Positions 15,213 to 22,805 of a stretch of DNA of 64,000 nucleotides are shown here, one piece after another. Source of the stretch: Clostridia bacterium (GTDB lineage: Bacteria; Bacillota; Clostridia; Oscillospirales; Acutalibacteraceae); NCBI GenBank assembly GCA_017513525.1, contig JAFXFC010000013.1, forward strand, positions 1 to 64,000, read 5' to 3'. Under the pieces are notes generated by a model. The model was given only the letters and a program-made list of their open reading frames with translations, was not told the origin of the DNA and ran no database searches. The position numbers and the translations under genes were made by a program. Each line of letters opens with the position of its first letter. Within the stretch, counting starts at the first letter, position 1.

Positions 15213-15316
15213 TTGACAAATACAGAAAACCGTATTATAATTGGGTAAAAGAGTGGAAATAATACAGATTGCTGTATTACAGGAAATATATTACTACAGA
15301 ATTCTGTATTTGTCAA
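15213..15316. promoter_or_regulatory. Face-to-face promoters with three operator-like palindromes
   Basis: Rightward: TTGACA 15213-15218, 17 bases, TATAAT 15236-15241 (perfect consensus, toward the XRE gene). Leftward: TTGACA 15316-15311, 17 bases, TAATAT 15293-15288 (toward the Cys-rich gene). TTGACAAATACAGAA is present in both orientations. Palindromes ATACAGAAAACCGTAT (15220-15235), ATACAGATTGCTGTAT (15262-15277) and TACAGAATTCTGTA (15295-15308) have centres about 42 and 32 bases apart, near whole helical turns. They are probably XRE binding sites. Confidence 0.7.
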
Positions 15317-15354
15317 GCGCTTTTTCGGGATTGTGAATGTATGGGAGAAAGATT

Positions 15355-15681
15355 ATGGAAACCTATGAAATAATAAAACAGCTTTGTGACGAAAAAGGAA
15401 TAAAACTGTCGGTATTGGCAGCAGGCATAGGAGTGAGAAACTCAGTTTTTACAGAGCTTAAAATGGGCAGAACCAAAAAACTGTCCGTAAACACACTTGA
15501 AAAAATTGCCGATTACTTTCAAGTGCCTATAAGTTTTCTGACAGGGGATGTGAGCGGTGTAGAAAGCCGTCAGAACGAGCTTTTCAAAAAAAGAAAGCTG
15601 CTTTTCGACCTATCTGCAAAGGCAAGCGAAGAAGACCTCGATAAGCTTATAAAAATAGTCGACGCACTTACAGAATCATAA
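15355..15681 (+). CDS. XRE-family transcriptional regulator
   Basis: 108 residues. An N-terminal HTH_3/Cro-C1 domain (about 3-62: IIKQLCDEKGIKLSVLAAG, LSVNTLEKIADYFQVPISFL) is followed by a short helical C-terminus (SEEDLDKLIKIVDAL). The start at 15355 follows GGGAGAAAG; an upstream in-frame ATG lacks spacing. It probably represses its own promoter through the ACAG-type palindromes. An ImmA/IrrE-type peptidase, the usual partner gene, lies downstream but is separated by repeat R1c. The final Ser-stop codons (TCA TAA) belong to the repeat end motif. Confidence 0.88.
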   Translation: METYEIIKQLCDEKGIKLSVLAAGIGVRNSVFTELKMGRTKKLSVNTLEKIADYFQVPISFLTGDVSGVESRQNELFKKRKLLFDLSAKASEEDLDKLIKIVDALTES

Positions 15682-16470
15682 TTTGTCTGGGAAAGTGTTC
15701 ATAAATCACCGTCTTTGACGCACGGGAAAAATAATAAGGGAATGTGCCACTTAAGAACTAATTTTTTTGGTTAGTTTTCTGCCTCAAAGATAGTTCGTTG
15801 TGCTTTGTTTTCGCCGCTTCGCAGTACCAATGTACGGCTTGCCAGCGGCGAAAACAACAAATACGGCAATTTCTGAACACTTTCCCGTGCAGTAAATTTA
15901 CTGTCTGCAGACCTTGTTAAGGTAGCTTTATCCTAACCAAATGGGAACTGCTTCTGATTACCCGGAAATTCTCATATTTCACGAAATTGCATCCGAACTC
16001 CATTCGGCACACTTCCGTAAAATCTGAATATTTCCGGGTAATCGAAAATAGTTTATCAGTATATATTTCGGAGCACGGGCGGATGGGTGAGAAATGTTCA
16101 GATTTTGCGGTAGTGTGACAAAACTTGATTTTGGTGCAATACCGTGAAATGTGGGCATTTATCAGCCGTCAGACCTAACTTATTAATATGATAAAACCAA
16201 AAAATACCAAAATGCGATAAGGCGGTGAGCCGTTCGCACATAACGCTCTAACCCTATTAGAGCTACGCACCGCAAGTGGCTCAAATATTGCCCTATTTGT
16301 TGTTTTCGGCTCTGGCAAGCCGTACATTGGTACTGCGAAGAGCCGAAAACAAAGCACTGAAAAATTATTTCAAAGGTTGAAAATTAATACTAAAAATTTA
16401 GTTTACTTGAGGCACATTCTCTTATATTTTGACCGTGCGTCAAAGAGGGTAATTTTGCGCCTCTTGCTCG
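15674..16470 (-). repeat. R1 repeat, copy c (full length)
   Basis: About 790 bp, inverted relative to the copy at 17677-18458. It has terminal inverted repeats (AATCACCGTCTTTGACGCACG at left, GTGCGTCAAAGAGGG at right). The left hairpin is TTGTTTTCGCCGCT 15805-15818 with 15844-15857, and the right hairpin TTGTTTTCGGCTCT 16300-16313 with 16339-16352. A GATTACCCGGAAAT stem (15956-15969 with 16030-16043, perfect 14 bp) has apical CCGAA/TTCGG at 15993-16007. A small hairpin GCTCTAACCCTATTAGAGC lies at about 16244-16262. No coding content. Confidence 0.9.
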
Positions 16471-16487
16471 AATTTGGGAGGGCTTGT

Positions 16488-16700
16488 ATGGAAAATGTCT
16501 TTATAAGAAAAATACCCTTACCTTTTGGGGTAAGGGCGTTTACCGTTCCTGATGCTCAGGGAGATTATAATGTTTATATCAATGAAAAACTGTCCTTTGA
16601 ACAGCAAAAGAAAAGTCTTGAGCACGAAATGAAACACATAATAAACGGCGATTTTCAAAAAGAAACCACTGCCGTTGAAATAGAAAAGAATACAGTTTAA
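16488..16700 (+). CDS. Short ImmA/IrrE-type zinc peptidase
   Basis: 70 residues, start ATG 16488 after GGGAGGG. LEHEMKHIINGDF (about 45-57) contains the HExxH zinc motif typical of ImmA/IrrE peptidases, which cleave or release partner XRE repressors. The protein is much shorter than full ImmA (about 130 or more residues) and consists only of a strand region and the HExxH helix. Short forms next to XRE genes are common in Clostridia. It is the likely partner of the regulator at 15355 but is now separated from it by repeat R1c. Activity of this minimal version is uncertain. Confidence 0.7.
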   Translation: MENVFIRKIPLPFGVRAFTVPDAQGDYNVYINEKLSFEQQKKSLEHEMKHIINGDFQKETTAVEIEKNTV

Positions 16701-17152
16701 TAAACTATCTTGGCAACTGCCTTTCTGGTTTTAACACCTTTACCGTCGGGGGCTACCATGGGGCGGTGAGCTTCACCCGGGAAGAGAACTACGAAAACCC
16801 CTTCGCTGAGATAAGCGGTACTGAAAATTTCAGTATTCTCATAAAAAGCAATATCGTCTGTTTCGAGTCTGTCCTCAGTGACCTTAAGTCCTTCGGTATC
16901 ACAGACATCAATAAGCTCTTCACCCATTAATACATATTGAATGTCGATGTACTTATTGTGTGATTCAAAAAGACATTCATCTACATTCTTATTGGTGTAG
17001 GTGGAAAGATTGATGAAAAGGTCTTCGCCGTCAACGGTGATCCTTTCATCGTGTGTTTTCTCCGTAATGCCTGCGAGAGCTTCAAATGCCTTCTCAAAAG
17101 CGGGGTGAACACTGTAATACTTGTGTGCGTTTTTAATAGAGTCAATTATCAT
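16697..17152 (-). CDS. YhcH/YjgK/YiaL-family protein (DUF386)
   Basis: 151 residues, start MIIDSIKNAHKYY. Family features are FEALAG, the central HNKYIDIQYVLMGEE (about 69-83, metal-binding His), DIAFYENTE and the C-terminal VVLFPGEAHRPM. These cupin-fold proteins are linked to sugar (sialic acid, beta-galactoside) catabolism, though their reaction is mostly undefined. No sugar operon adjoins it here. AAAGGA precedes the ATG, and its stop overlaps that of the ImmA-like gene by four bases (convergent). Confidence 0.88.
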   Translation of the reverse strand: MIIDSIKNAHKYYSVHPAFEKAFEALAGITEKTHDERITVDGEDLFINLSTYTNKNVDECLFESHNKYIDIQYVLMGEELIDVCDTEGLKVTEDRLETDDIAFYENTEIFSTAYLSEGVFVVLFPGEAHRPMVAPDGKGVKTRKAVAKIVY

Positions 17153-17199
17153 AATGAAAAGTCCTTTCATATAAAATACAAAATAAGGGAGAAACAAAA

Positions 17200-17673
17200 A
17201 TGAAAAATATATCATGCTGTTTTACGGGGCACAGAGATATTCCGAGAAATAAATACCCCGAAATTGCAGGGATGCTTTATAATGAAATTATAACCCTTAT
17301 TGAAAAGGGATATACACATTTTTTTGCAGGTGGTGCTTTAGGCTTTGATACTCTTGCCGCCGAAACGGTGCTTGCACTTAAAAAAGACTATCCCGAAATA
17401 AAGCTTCATATCATAATACCCTGCAAAAATCAGACAAGAGGCTGGAGAGAAGAGGATATTATAAAATATAATGAAATAAAAGAATTGGCAGATTTTACGG
17501 AATGTCTTTCTCCCATATACTATGACGGCTGTATGCAGGCGAGAAACCGCTATATGGTAGACCATTCGAGCGTGTGTATCGCATATCTCACACGCCTTTC
17601 AGGCGGCAGCGCAGGAACAGTAAGATACGCTGAAAAGAACGGAGTGCAAGTAATTAATTTATCGGGCAAGTGA
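17200..17673 (+). CDS. SLOG-fold protein (DUF1273-like)
   Basis: 157 residues. CCFTGHRDIPRN (6-17), FFAGGALGFDTLAAE (about 41-55) and LSGGSAGTVRYAEKNG (about 133-148) are SLOG/Rossmann nucleotide-binding motifs as in YpsA/DUF1273 proteins, which sense or process nucleotide-derived ligands. It starts divergently from the YhcH gene with GGGAGAAA upstream. Repeat R1d begins just after the stop. The ligand is unknown. Confidence 0.82.
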   Translation: MKNISCCFTGHRDIPRNKYPEIAGMLYNEIITLIEKGYTHFFAGGALGFDTLAAETVLALKKDYPEIKLHIIIPCKNQTRGWREEDIIKYNEIKELADFTECLSPIYYDGCMQARNRYMVDHSSVCIAYLTRLSGGSAGTVRYAEKNGVQVINLSGK

Positions 17674-17676
17674 CTC

Positions 17677-18458
17677 AAATATCACCCTCTTTGACGCAAG
17701 TATAATTATAGGGTGTCTGCCACGAAAAAACTAACTAAAAAAATATAATTTTTATTCACGCAGAAAATTAAAATGCTTTGTTTTCGCCGCTTCGGAGTAC
17801 CGTCGTACGCCTTGCCAGCGGCGAAAACAACAAATAGGGCAATATTTGAGCCACTTGCGGTGCGTAGCTCTAATAGGGTTAGAGCGTTATGTGCGAACGG
17901 CTCACCGCCTTTTCGCATTTTTAGTTTTTTTGTTTTGATATATCAATAAGTTTGGTCTGACGGCTGATAAATGTCCACATTTCACGGTATTGCACCAAAC
18001 CGGTGTTTTGGCACACTACCGCAAAATCTGAACATTTCTCACCCATCCGACCCTGCTCAGAAATATATAACGATAAACTGTTTTCGATTACCCGGAAATA
18101 TTCAGATTTTATGAAAGTGCGCCGTTTCAAGGAAACGGATGCAATTTCGTGAAATATGAGAATTTCAGGGTAATCAGAAGCAGTTCCTGAACGGCTCGGG
18201 GGAAACTCACTTAATAAGGTCTGCAGACAGTAAATTTTCTGCACGGGAAAGTGTTCAGAAATTGCCGTATTTGTTGTTTTCGGCTTTGGCAAGCTGTACG
18301 ACGGTACTGCGAAAAGCCGAAAACAAAGCATCTTAAATTTGATGCGTGTATAAAAACTATAATTTTTCAGTTAGTTTTTTCGTGTCAGACACCTTAAAAT
18401 TATACTTGCGTCAAAGACGGTGATTTATGAACATCTTTCCCCGATAAATTATGATTTA
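17677..18458 (+). repeat. R1 repeat, copy d (full length)
   Basis: About 780 bp. Its first ~170 bases (ATCACCCTCTTTGACGCAAG...) match the reverse complement of its last ~170, forming long terminal inverted repeats. The left hairpin pairs 17778-17791 with 17817-17830 (CGCCGCT/AGCGGCG), and the right pairs 18274-18287 with 18313-18326 (CGGCTTT/AAAGCCG). The GATTACCC module (18086-18175) has apical stem CCGTTTC/GAAACGG at 18122-18138. The end AAATTATGATTT provides the Ser-stop codons of the ABC exporter gene on the - strand. Confidence 0.9.
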
Positions 18459-20203
18459 GCAAACTGGCTTCTGAACAGGGCGGCGTATTTGCCGTTTTTT
18501 GATAAGAGCTCTTCGTGCGTGCCCGTTTCAAGTATCTTGCCCTTTTCCATATAAAGAATTTTATCTGAACCTAAAATCGTTGAAAGTCGGTGGGCTACAA
18601 TAAAGCTTGTTTTATTTTGCATGAGATTGTGAAAAGCCTTCTGAACTCTTATTTCCGTTCTTGTGTCTATAGAAGAAGTAGCTTCGTCAAGTATCAGAAT
18701 TTTCGGGTCTGTGAGCATTACTCTTGTAATGCAAAGAAGCTGTTTTTGTCCCTGTGATAAAGCTCCTCCGTCTTCGCCTATAACCGTGTCAAGTCCCTTT
18801 GGCAATCTTTTTATAAATGAATATGAGTGGGAGAGCTTCGCAGCCTTAATGATTTCTTCATCACTGGCTTCGGGTTTTCCCATTTTTATATTATCTCTTA
18901 TCGTGCCGGGAATAAGCCACGTTTCCTGCAGTACCATACCGTAGAGGCTTCTGAGTGAGCCTCTTGTGATATCTCTTATGTCCGTTCCGTCAATTTTGAT
19001 TGTACCGCCGTTTACATCATAAAAGCGCATAAGAAGATTTATAAAAGTGGTTTTTCCGCAGCCCGTGGGGCCTACAATTGCAATTTTCTGACCGCTTTTT
19101 ACGCTTAAAGTGAAATTTTCAATAAGGCTTTTATCGGGAGTATAAGAAAATGCAACATCTTTTATTTCTATATTGCCCTCGGTTTCGGTCTTAATAAGTG
19201 CATCGGCACTGTCGGGTATTTCGGAAGCTTCTTCGAGTATTTCAATTACTCTTGAAGCACACGCGAGTGCGTTCTGAAGCTCTGCCGCAACGCCCGAAAT
19301 TTCATTAAAGGGCTTTGTGTACTGATTGGCGTATGAAAGTAAACAAGTAAGAATTCCGACGGTAATACCGCCGCCCGAAATTACTGCTATTGCTCCCGAA
19401 AAGGCTACTGCCGCATAAACTATAGCATTTACAAATCTTGTTGCGGGATTTGTAATTGATGAATAAAATATAGCTTTAAGAGAGGTCTTTCTCAGCTTTT
19501 CGTTGATTTCACCGAAAGTAATGAGGGAGTCTTTTTCTTTTCCGAATGCCTTGACGGTTTTGAGATTTCCCGTTATTTCATCAATAAGCGCCGTCTGCAC
19601 GGCACGGACTGTTGACTGCTCACGGAAGAAATTATATGTGTGCTTTGCAATAAATCTTGCGACAAAAAGGGAAACGGGAGTAAGTGCTGCCACAACAAGA
19701 GCTATTTTCCAGTCGAGGCTCAGCATTAAAAAGAGAGTGCCGAGTATCGTGAGAATTCCCGTAAAAAACTGAGTAAAGCCCATTAAAAGACCCTCTGAAA
19801 ACTGATCGGCATCGGTTATCATTCTGCTTACCGTGTCACCGCTTTTATGAGAGTCAATATAGGAAAGAGGCAGGGAATTTATTTTTTCATATGCTTTGTT
19901 TCTGATGTCCTTTACTACGGAAAAGGTGATTTTATTATTAAGGCTGTTCATAAGCCATGATAAAAGGGCGCAAATCGCGGCAAGGACAGCGGTTTTTAAG
20001 AGTATTTTTATAATCTCTTCAAATTCTACACTGCCTTTTCCGATGATAAGATCTATAGCTTCACCGAATAAAAGAGGAATATATAAAGTAAGAGCTACGC
20101 TTCCCGCGGCTAAAAGCATGGAGATAAGAACATAGAGCTTATAGCCCGAAATAAATCCGAGAACCTTTTTGAGCGTTCCTTTAGGTGCTTTTGTTTTACT
20201 CAT
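18449..20203 (-). CDS. ABC exporter half-transporter B (catalytic Glu intact)
   Basis: 584 residues: an N-terminal six-helix membrane domain and a C-terminal ATPase. Walker A GPTGCGKTT and Walker B ILILDEATSSID with catalytic Glu are canonical, as is the H-loop IVAHRLSTI. The signature is LSQGQKQ rather than LSGGQ. This degenerate signature pairs with the degenerate Walker B of the partner, as in TM287/288 and BmrCD. Export of drugs, lipids or peptides is possible; the substrate is unknown. Start 20203 follows GGAGGTG and overlaps the upstream gene by 8 bases. The stop lies in repeat R1d. Confidence 0.93.
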   Translation of the reverse strand: MSKTKAPKGTLKKVLGFISGYKLYVLISMLLAAGSVALTLYIPLLFGEAIDLIIGKGSVEFEEIIKILLKTAVLAAICALLSWLMNSLNNKITFSVVKDIRNKAYEKINSLPLSYIDSHKSGDTVSRMITDADQFSEGLLMGFTQFFTGILTILGTLFLMLSLDWKIALVVAALTPVSLFVARFIAKHTYNFFREQSTVRAVQTALIDEITGNLKTVKAFGKEKDSLITFGEINEKLRKTSLKAIFYSSITNPATRFVNAIVYAAVAFSGAIAVISGGGITVGILTCLLSYANQYTKPFNEISGVAAELQNALACASRVIEILEEASEIPDSADALIKTETEGNIEIKDVAFSYTPDKSLIENFTLSVKSGQKIAIVGPTGCGKTTFINLLMRFYDVNGGTIKIDGTDIRDITRGSLRSLYGMVLQETWLIPGTIRDNIKMGKPEASDEEIIKAAKLSHSYSFIKRLPKGLDTVIGEDGGALSQGQKQLLCITRVMLTDPKILILDEATSSIDTRTEIRVQKAFHNLMQNKTSFIVAHRLSTILGSDKILYMEKGKILETGTHEELLSKNGKYAALFRSQFAKS

Positions 20204-21923
20204 TTTCGGCACCTCCGTTCTGGGACTCGTAAATTTCTTTATAAACATTACTTGTACTTAAAAGCTCCTCATGAGTGCCCACAGCTTCAAGCTCCCCGTC
20301 CTCCATAACGAGTATTTTGTGACACCCTGAAACGGAAGAGGTTCTTTGAGAAACTATAAAAACAGTGGGAGAGTTTTTCAGTTCATTTATTGCTTTTCTC
20401 AGCTTCATATCGGTTGCAAGGTCAAGTGCCGAAGCGGAGTCATCTAAAATCAGAATGGGCGAATTTTTAACAAGTGCTCTCGCAATTGTAAGTCTTTGCT
20501 TTTGTCCGCCCGATAAATTTTTTCCGCCCTCTTCGAGAATTTCATTGAGTCCCATTGTTTTAGAGCTTATTATATCCTCTGCCTGAGCGGTTTTAATTGC
20601 CGAAAGAATATCTTCTTCCGTGGCATTCTTATTGCCCCAGAGAAGATTTTCTCTGATACTGCCGCTGAAAAGCACAGACCTTTGTGCTACCACTCCCACA
20701 AGGGAATTGAGTGTTTTTTCACTGTAAGAGGAAACGGGATTTCCGAATAAATAAATTTCTCCCTCACTTTTTTCATAAAAACGGGGTATTAGATTTATAA
20801 GCGTTGACTTTCCCGAGCCCGTAGAGCCGATAATGCCTATTTTTTCTCCGTGAAGAGCCTTAAAGGAAATATCGGAAAGAGATTTCTCGCCTGCATTTTT
20901 GTAGGTAAATGAAACATTTCTGAATTCTACCGCAGGGGAGTTATAATCGGGTTTTGCTCCCTCTTCGGGGTAAGTAAGTGATGGCTTCGTTTCAAAAACC
21001 TCACTGATACGGTTAGCACTCGCAAAGGATTTTGTAATTGTAATAATGAGATTTGCAAGCTTTATAAGCTCAACCAATATCTGCGACATATAGTTATAAA
21101 GTGCTACTACCGCACCTTGAGAGATGATACCAGCTTCAACTCTTAAAGCACCCGTATAAATAAGAACGATAATTGCCACATTAATAAGCACATAAGTGAG
21201 AGGATTTAGAAGTGCCGAAATTCTGCCGGCTTTTTTCTGAGCGGATAATAAAAGAGAGTTTTTTTCATAAAAATCACTGATATCTCTCTTTTCGGTAGTA
21301 AATGCACGAAGAACTCTCGCACCCGTAAGTGTGCTTCTCGTTTTCAGTAAAACCTCGTCAAGCCGCTTTTGCACCGTTTTATATAACGGAACAGTGCCGA
21401 GCATTATCATAAATACTACTATTGAAAGCACGGGTATAGTGCCCGCAAATGTAAGTGCAGAGACCTTGTCTACTGTGAAAGCCATTATCATTGCACCGAA
21501 TACCACAAAGGGAGAACGAAGTAAAAGTCTTAATGTCAGATTTACGCCGTTTTGCACCTGATTTATGTCACTTGTCATTCTGGTTATAAGCTTTGAAGTG
21601 CCCAGTGTATCTATTTCACTGTAGGATAATGTGCCTATATGTGAAAACAAAGAATATCTCAGAGCCGAAGAAAAGCCGACTGCCGCCTTTGCGGAAAAAT
21701 ACTGTGCCGTAATTGAAAAGGCAAGTCCCACAAAAGCGATAAATGCTAAAAGAACACACATTTTCAGTATATATGTGCCGTCTTTATTTACAATGCCTAT
21801 GTCTATAATTCTCTTTACTACAAGAGGAACAAAAAGCTCTAAAAGTGCTTCAAACATCTTGAATAAGGGGGCGAGCACCGTTTCGAGCTTATAATCTTTT
21901 AAGTATATGAAGAGTTTTTTCAA
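20196..21923 (-). CDS. ABC exporter half-transporter A (degenerate site)
   Basis: 575 residues with a TTG start at 21923, chosen because GGTGAT lies five bases upstream and the result (KKLFIYLKDYKLE) is a typical N-terminus; the earlier ATG at 21992 has no ribosome site. A membrane domain precedes an ATPase with Walker A GSTGSGKST and signature LSGGQKQR, both canonical. Walker B is LILDDSASALD (Asp instead of catalytic Glu), and the switch region reads VSQRTSS instead of AHR. It therefore supplies the non-hydrolytic site of a heterodimer with the following gene. Confidence 0.92.
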   Translation of the reverse strand: MKKLFIYLKDYKLETVLAPLFKMFEALLELFVPLVVKRIIDIGIVNKDGTYILKMCVLLAFIAFVGLAFSITAQYFSAKAAVGFSSALRYSLFSHIGTLSYSEIDTLGTSKLITRMTSDINQVQNGVNLTLRLLLRSPFVVFGAMIMAFTVDKVSALTFAGTIPVLSIVVFMIMLGTVPLYKTVQKRLDEVLLKTRSTLTGARVLRAFTTEKRDISDFYEKNSLLLSAQKKAGRISALLNPLTYVLINVAIIVLIYTGALRVEAGIISQGAVVALYNYMSQILVELIKLANLIITITKSFASANRISEVFETKPSLTYPEEGAKPDYNSPAVEFRNVSFTYKNAGEKSLSDISFKALHGEKIGIIGSTGSGKSTLINLIPRFYEKSEGEIYLFGNPVSSYSEKTLNSLVGVVAQRSVLFSGSIRENLLWGNKNATEEDILSAIKTAQAEDIISSKTMGLNEILEEGGKNLSGGQKQRLTIARALVKNSPILILDDSASALDLATDMKLRKAINELKNSPTVFIVSQRTSSVSGCHKILVMEDGELEAVGTHEELLSTSNVYKEIYESQNGGAENE

Positions 21924-22059
21924 TATAATCACCAAAAAGATACTATCATAATTTGTTATTTTTTTCAATAAGAAGCACTGTTTTTCTTGCATAATTAGTT
22001 TCTATATGTTAAAATAAGCTGTTATTATATGAGTATTTTTAACTGAAAGGATGTTTTTT

Positions 22060-22794
22060 ATGTCAGGTCATTCCAAATGGAGTACCATAAAGAGAAAGAA
22101 AGAAAAGACCGATAACGCAAGAGCTAAGGTTTTTACCAAAATCGGCAGAGAAATTGCCGTTGCTGTTAAAGAGGGCGGCCCCGATCCTGCAGGTAACTCA
22201 AAGCTTAAGGATGTTATCGCAAAGGCAAAGGCTGCAAACGTTCCCAATGACAATATCGACAGAATTATCAAGAAGGCAGCAGGCGAAGGCGGCGGCGACA
22301 ACTACGAAGAGATAATCTATGAAGGCTACGGCCCCTCAGGTGTTGCTGTTGTTGTTGAAGCTCTTACAGATAACAGAAACAGAACTGCAGGCGATGTGCG
22401 TCACTATTTCGATAAGTTCGGCGGCAATATGGGTCAGTCAGGCTCAGTTATGTTCATGTTCACCCGTCAGGGCGTAGTTTTAGTTGACGGCGAAGATGTT
22501 GACGAAGACAAGATAATGGAAGATGCACTTGAAGCAGGTGCAGACGATGTTATCCCCGATGAAGGTGTATTTGATATAAGAACTGCCGTAAATGCAGTAG
22601 CTGATGTATCTGATACACTTACAAAGCTCGGTTATACAGTAGTTTCCGCTCAGCCCGAATATGTTCCCTCAACATATACTGCTTTACAGGGTGACGATAT
22701 CACCCGTATGGGCAAGATGCTCGAAATGTTTGAGGATAACGACGATATCCAGGCTGTATGGCACAACTGGGAAAACGAAGACGATTACGAATAA
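22060..22794 (+). CDS. YebC/PmpR-family protein
   Basis: 244 residues beginning MSGHSKWSTIKRKKEKTD, the family hallmark. Further conserved parts are FTKIGREIAVAVKEGG, AKAANVPNDNIDRIIKKA (about 53-70) and YEGYGPSGVAVVVEALTDNRNRTA (signature, about 88-111). Homologues act as transcription regulators or, in recent work, as factors easing ribosome stalling on proline-rich sequence. AAAGGATG precedes the ATG. It lies 11 bases upstream of lgt. Confidence 0.95.
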   Translation: MSGHSKWSTIKRKKEKTDNARAKVFTKIGREIAVAVKEGGPDPAGNSKLKDVIAKAKAANVPNDNIDRIIKKAAGEGGGDNYEEIIYEGYGPSGVAVVVEALTDNRNRTAGDVRHYFDKFGGNMGQSGSVMFMFTRQGVVLVDGEDVDEDKIMEDALEAGADDVIPDEGVFDIRTAVNAVADVSDTLTKLGYTVVSAQPEYVPSTYTALQGDDITRMGKMLEMFEDNDDIQAVWHNWENEDDYE

Positions 22795-22805
22795 GGTGAA
22801 ATATT

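Noticed and set aside
16470-17677. Compound transposon bounded by R1 copies
   Set aside because: The R1 copies carry no transposase and the inner genes are not typical cargo; inverted repeats that may recombine are the simpler reading.
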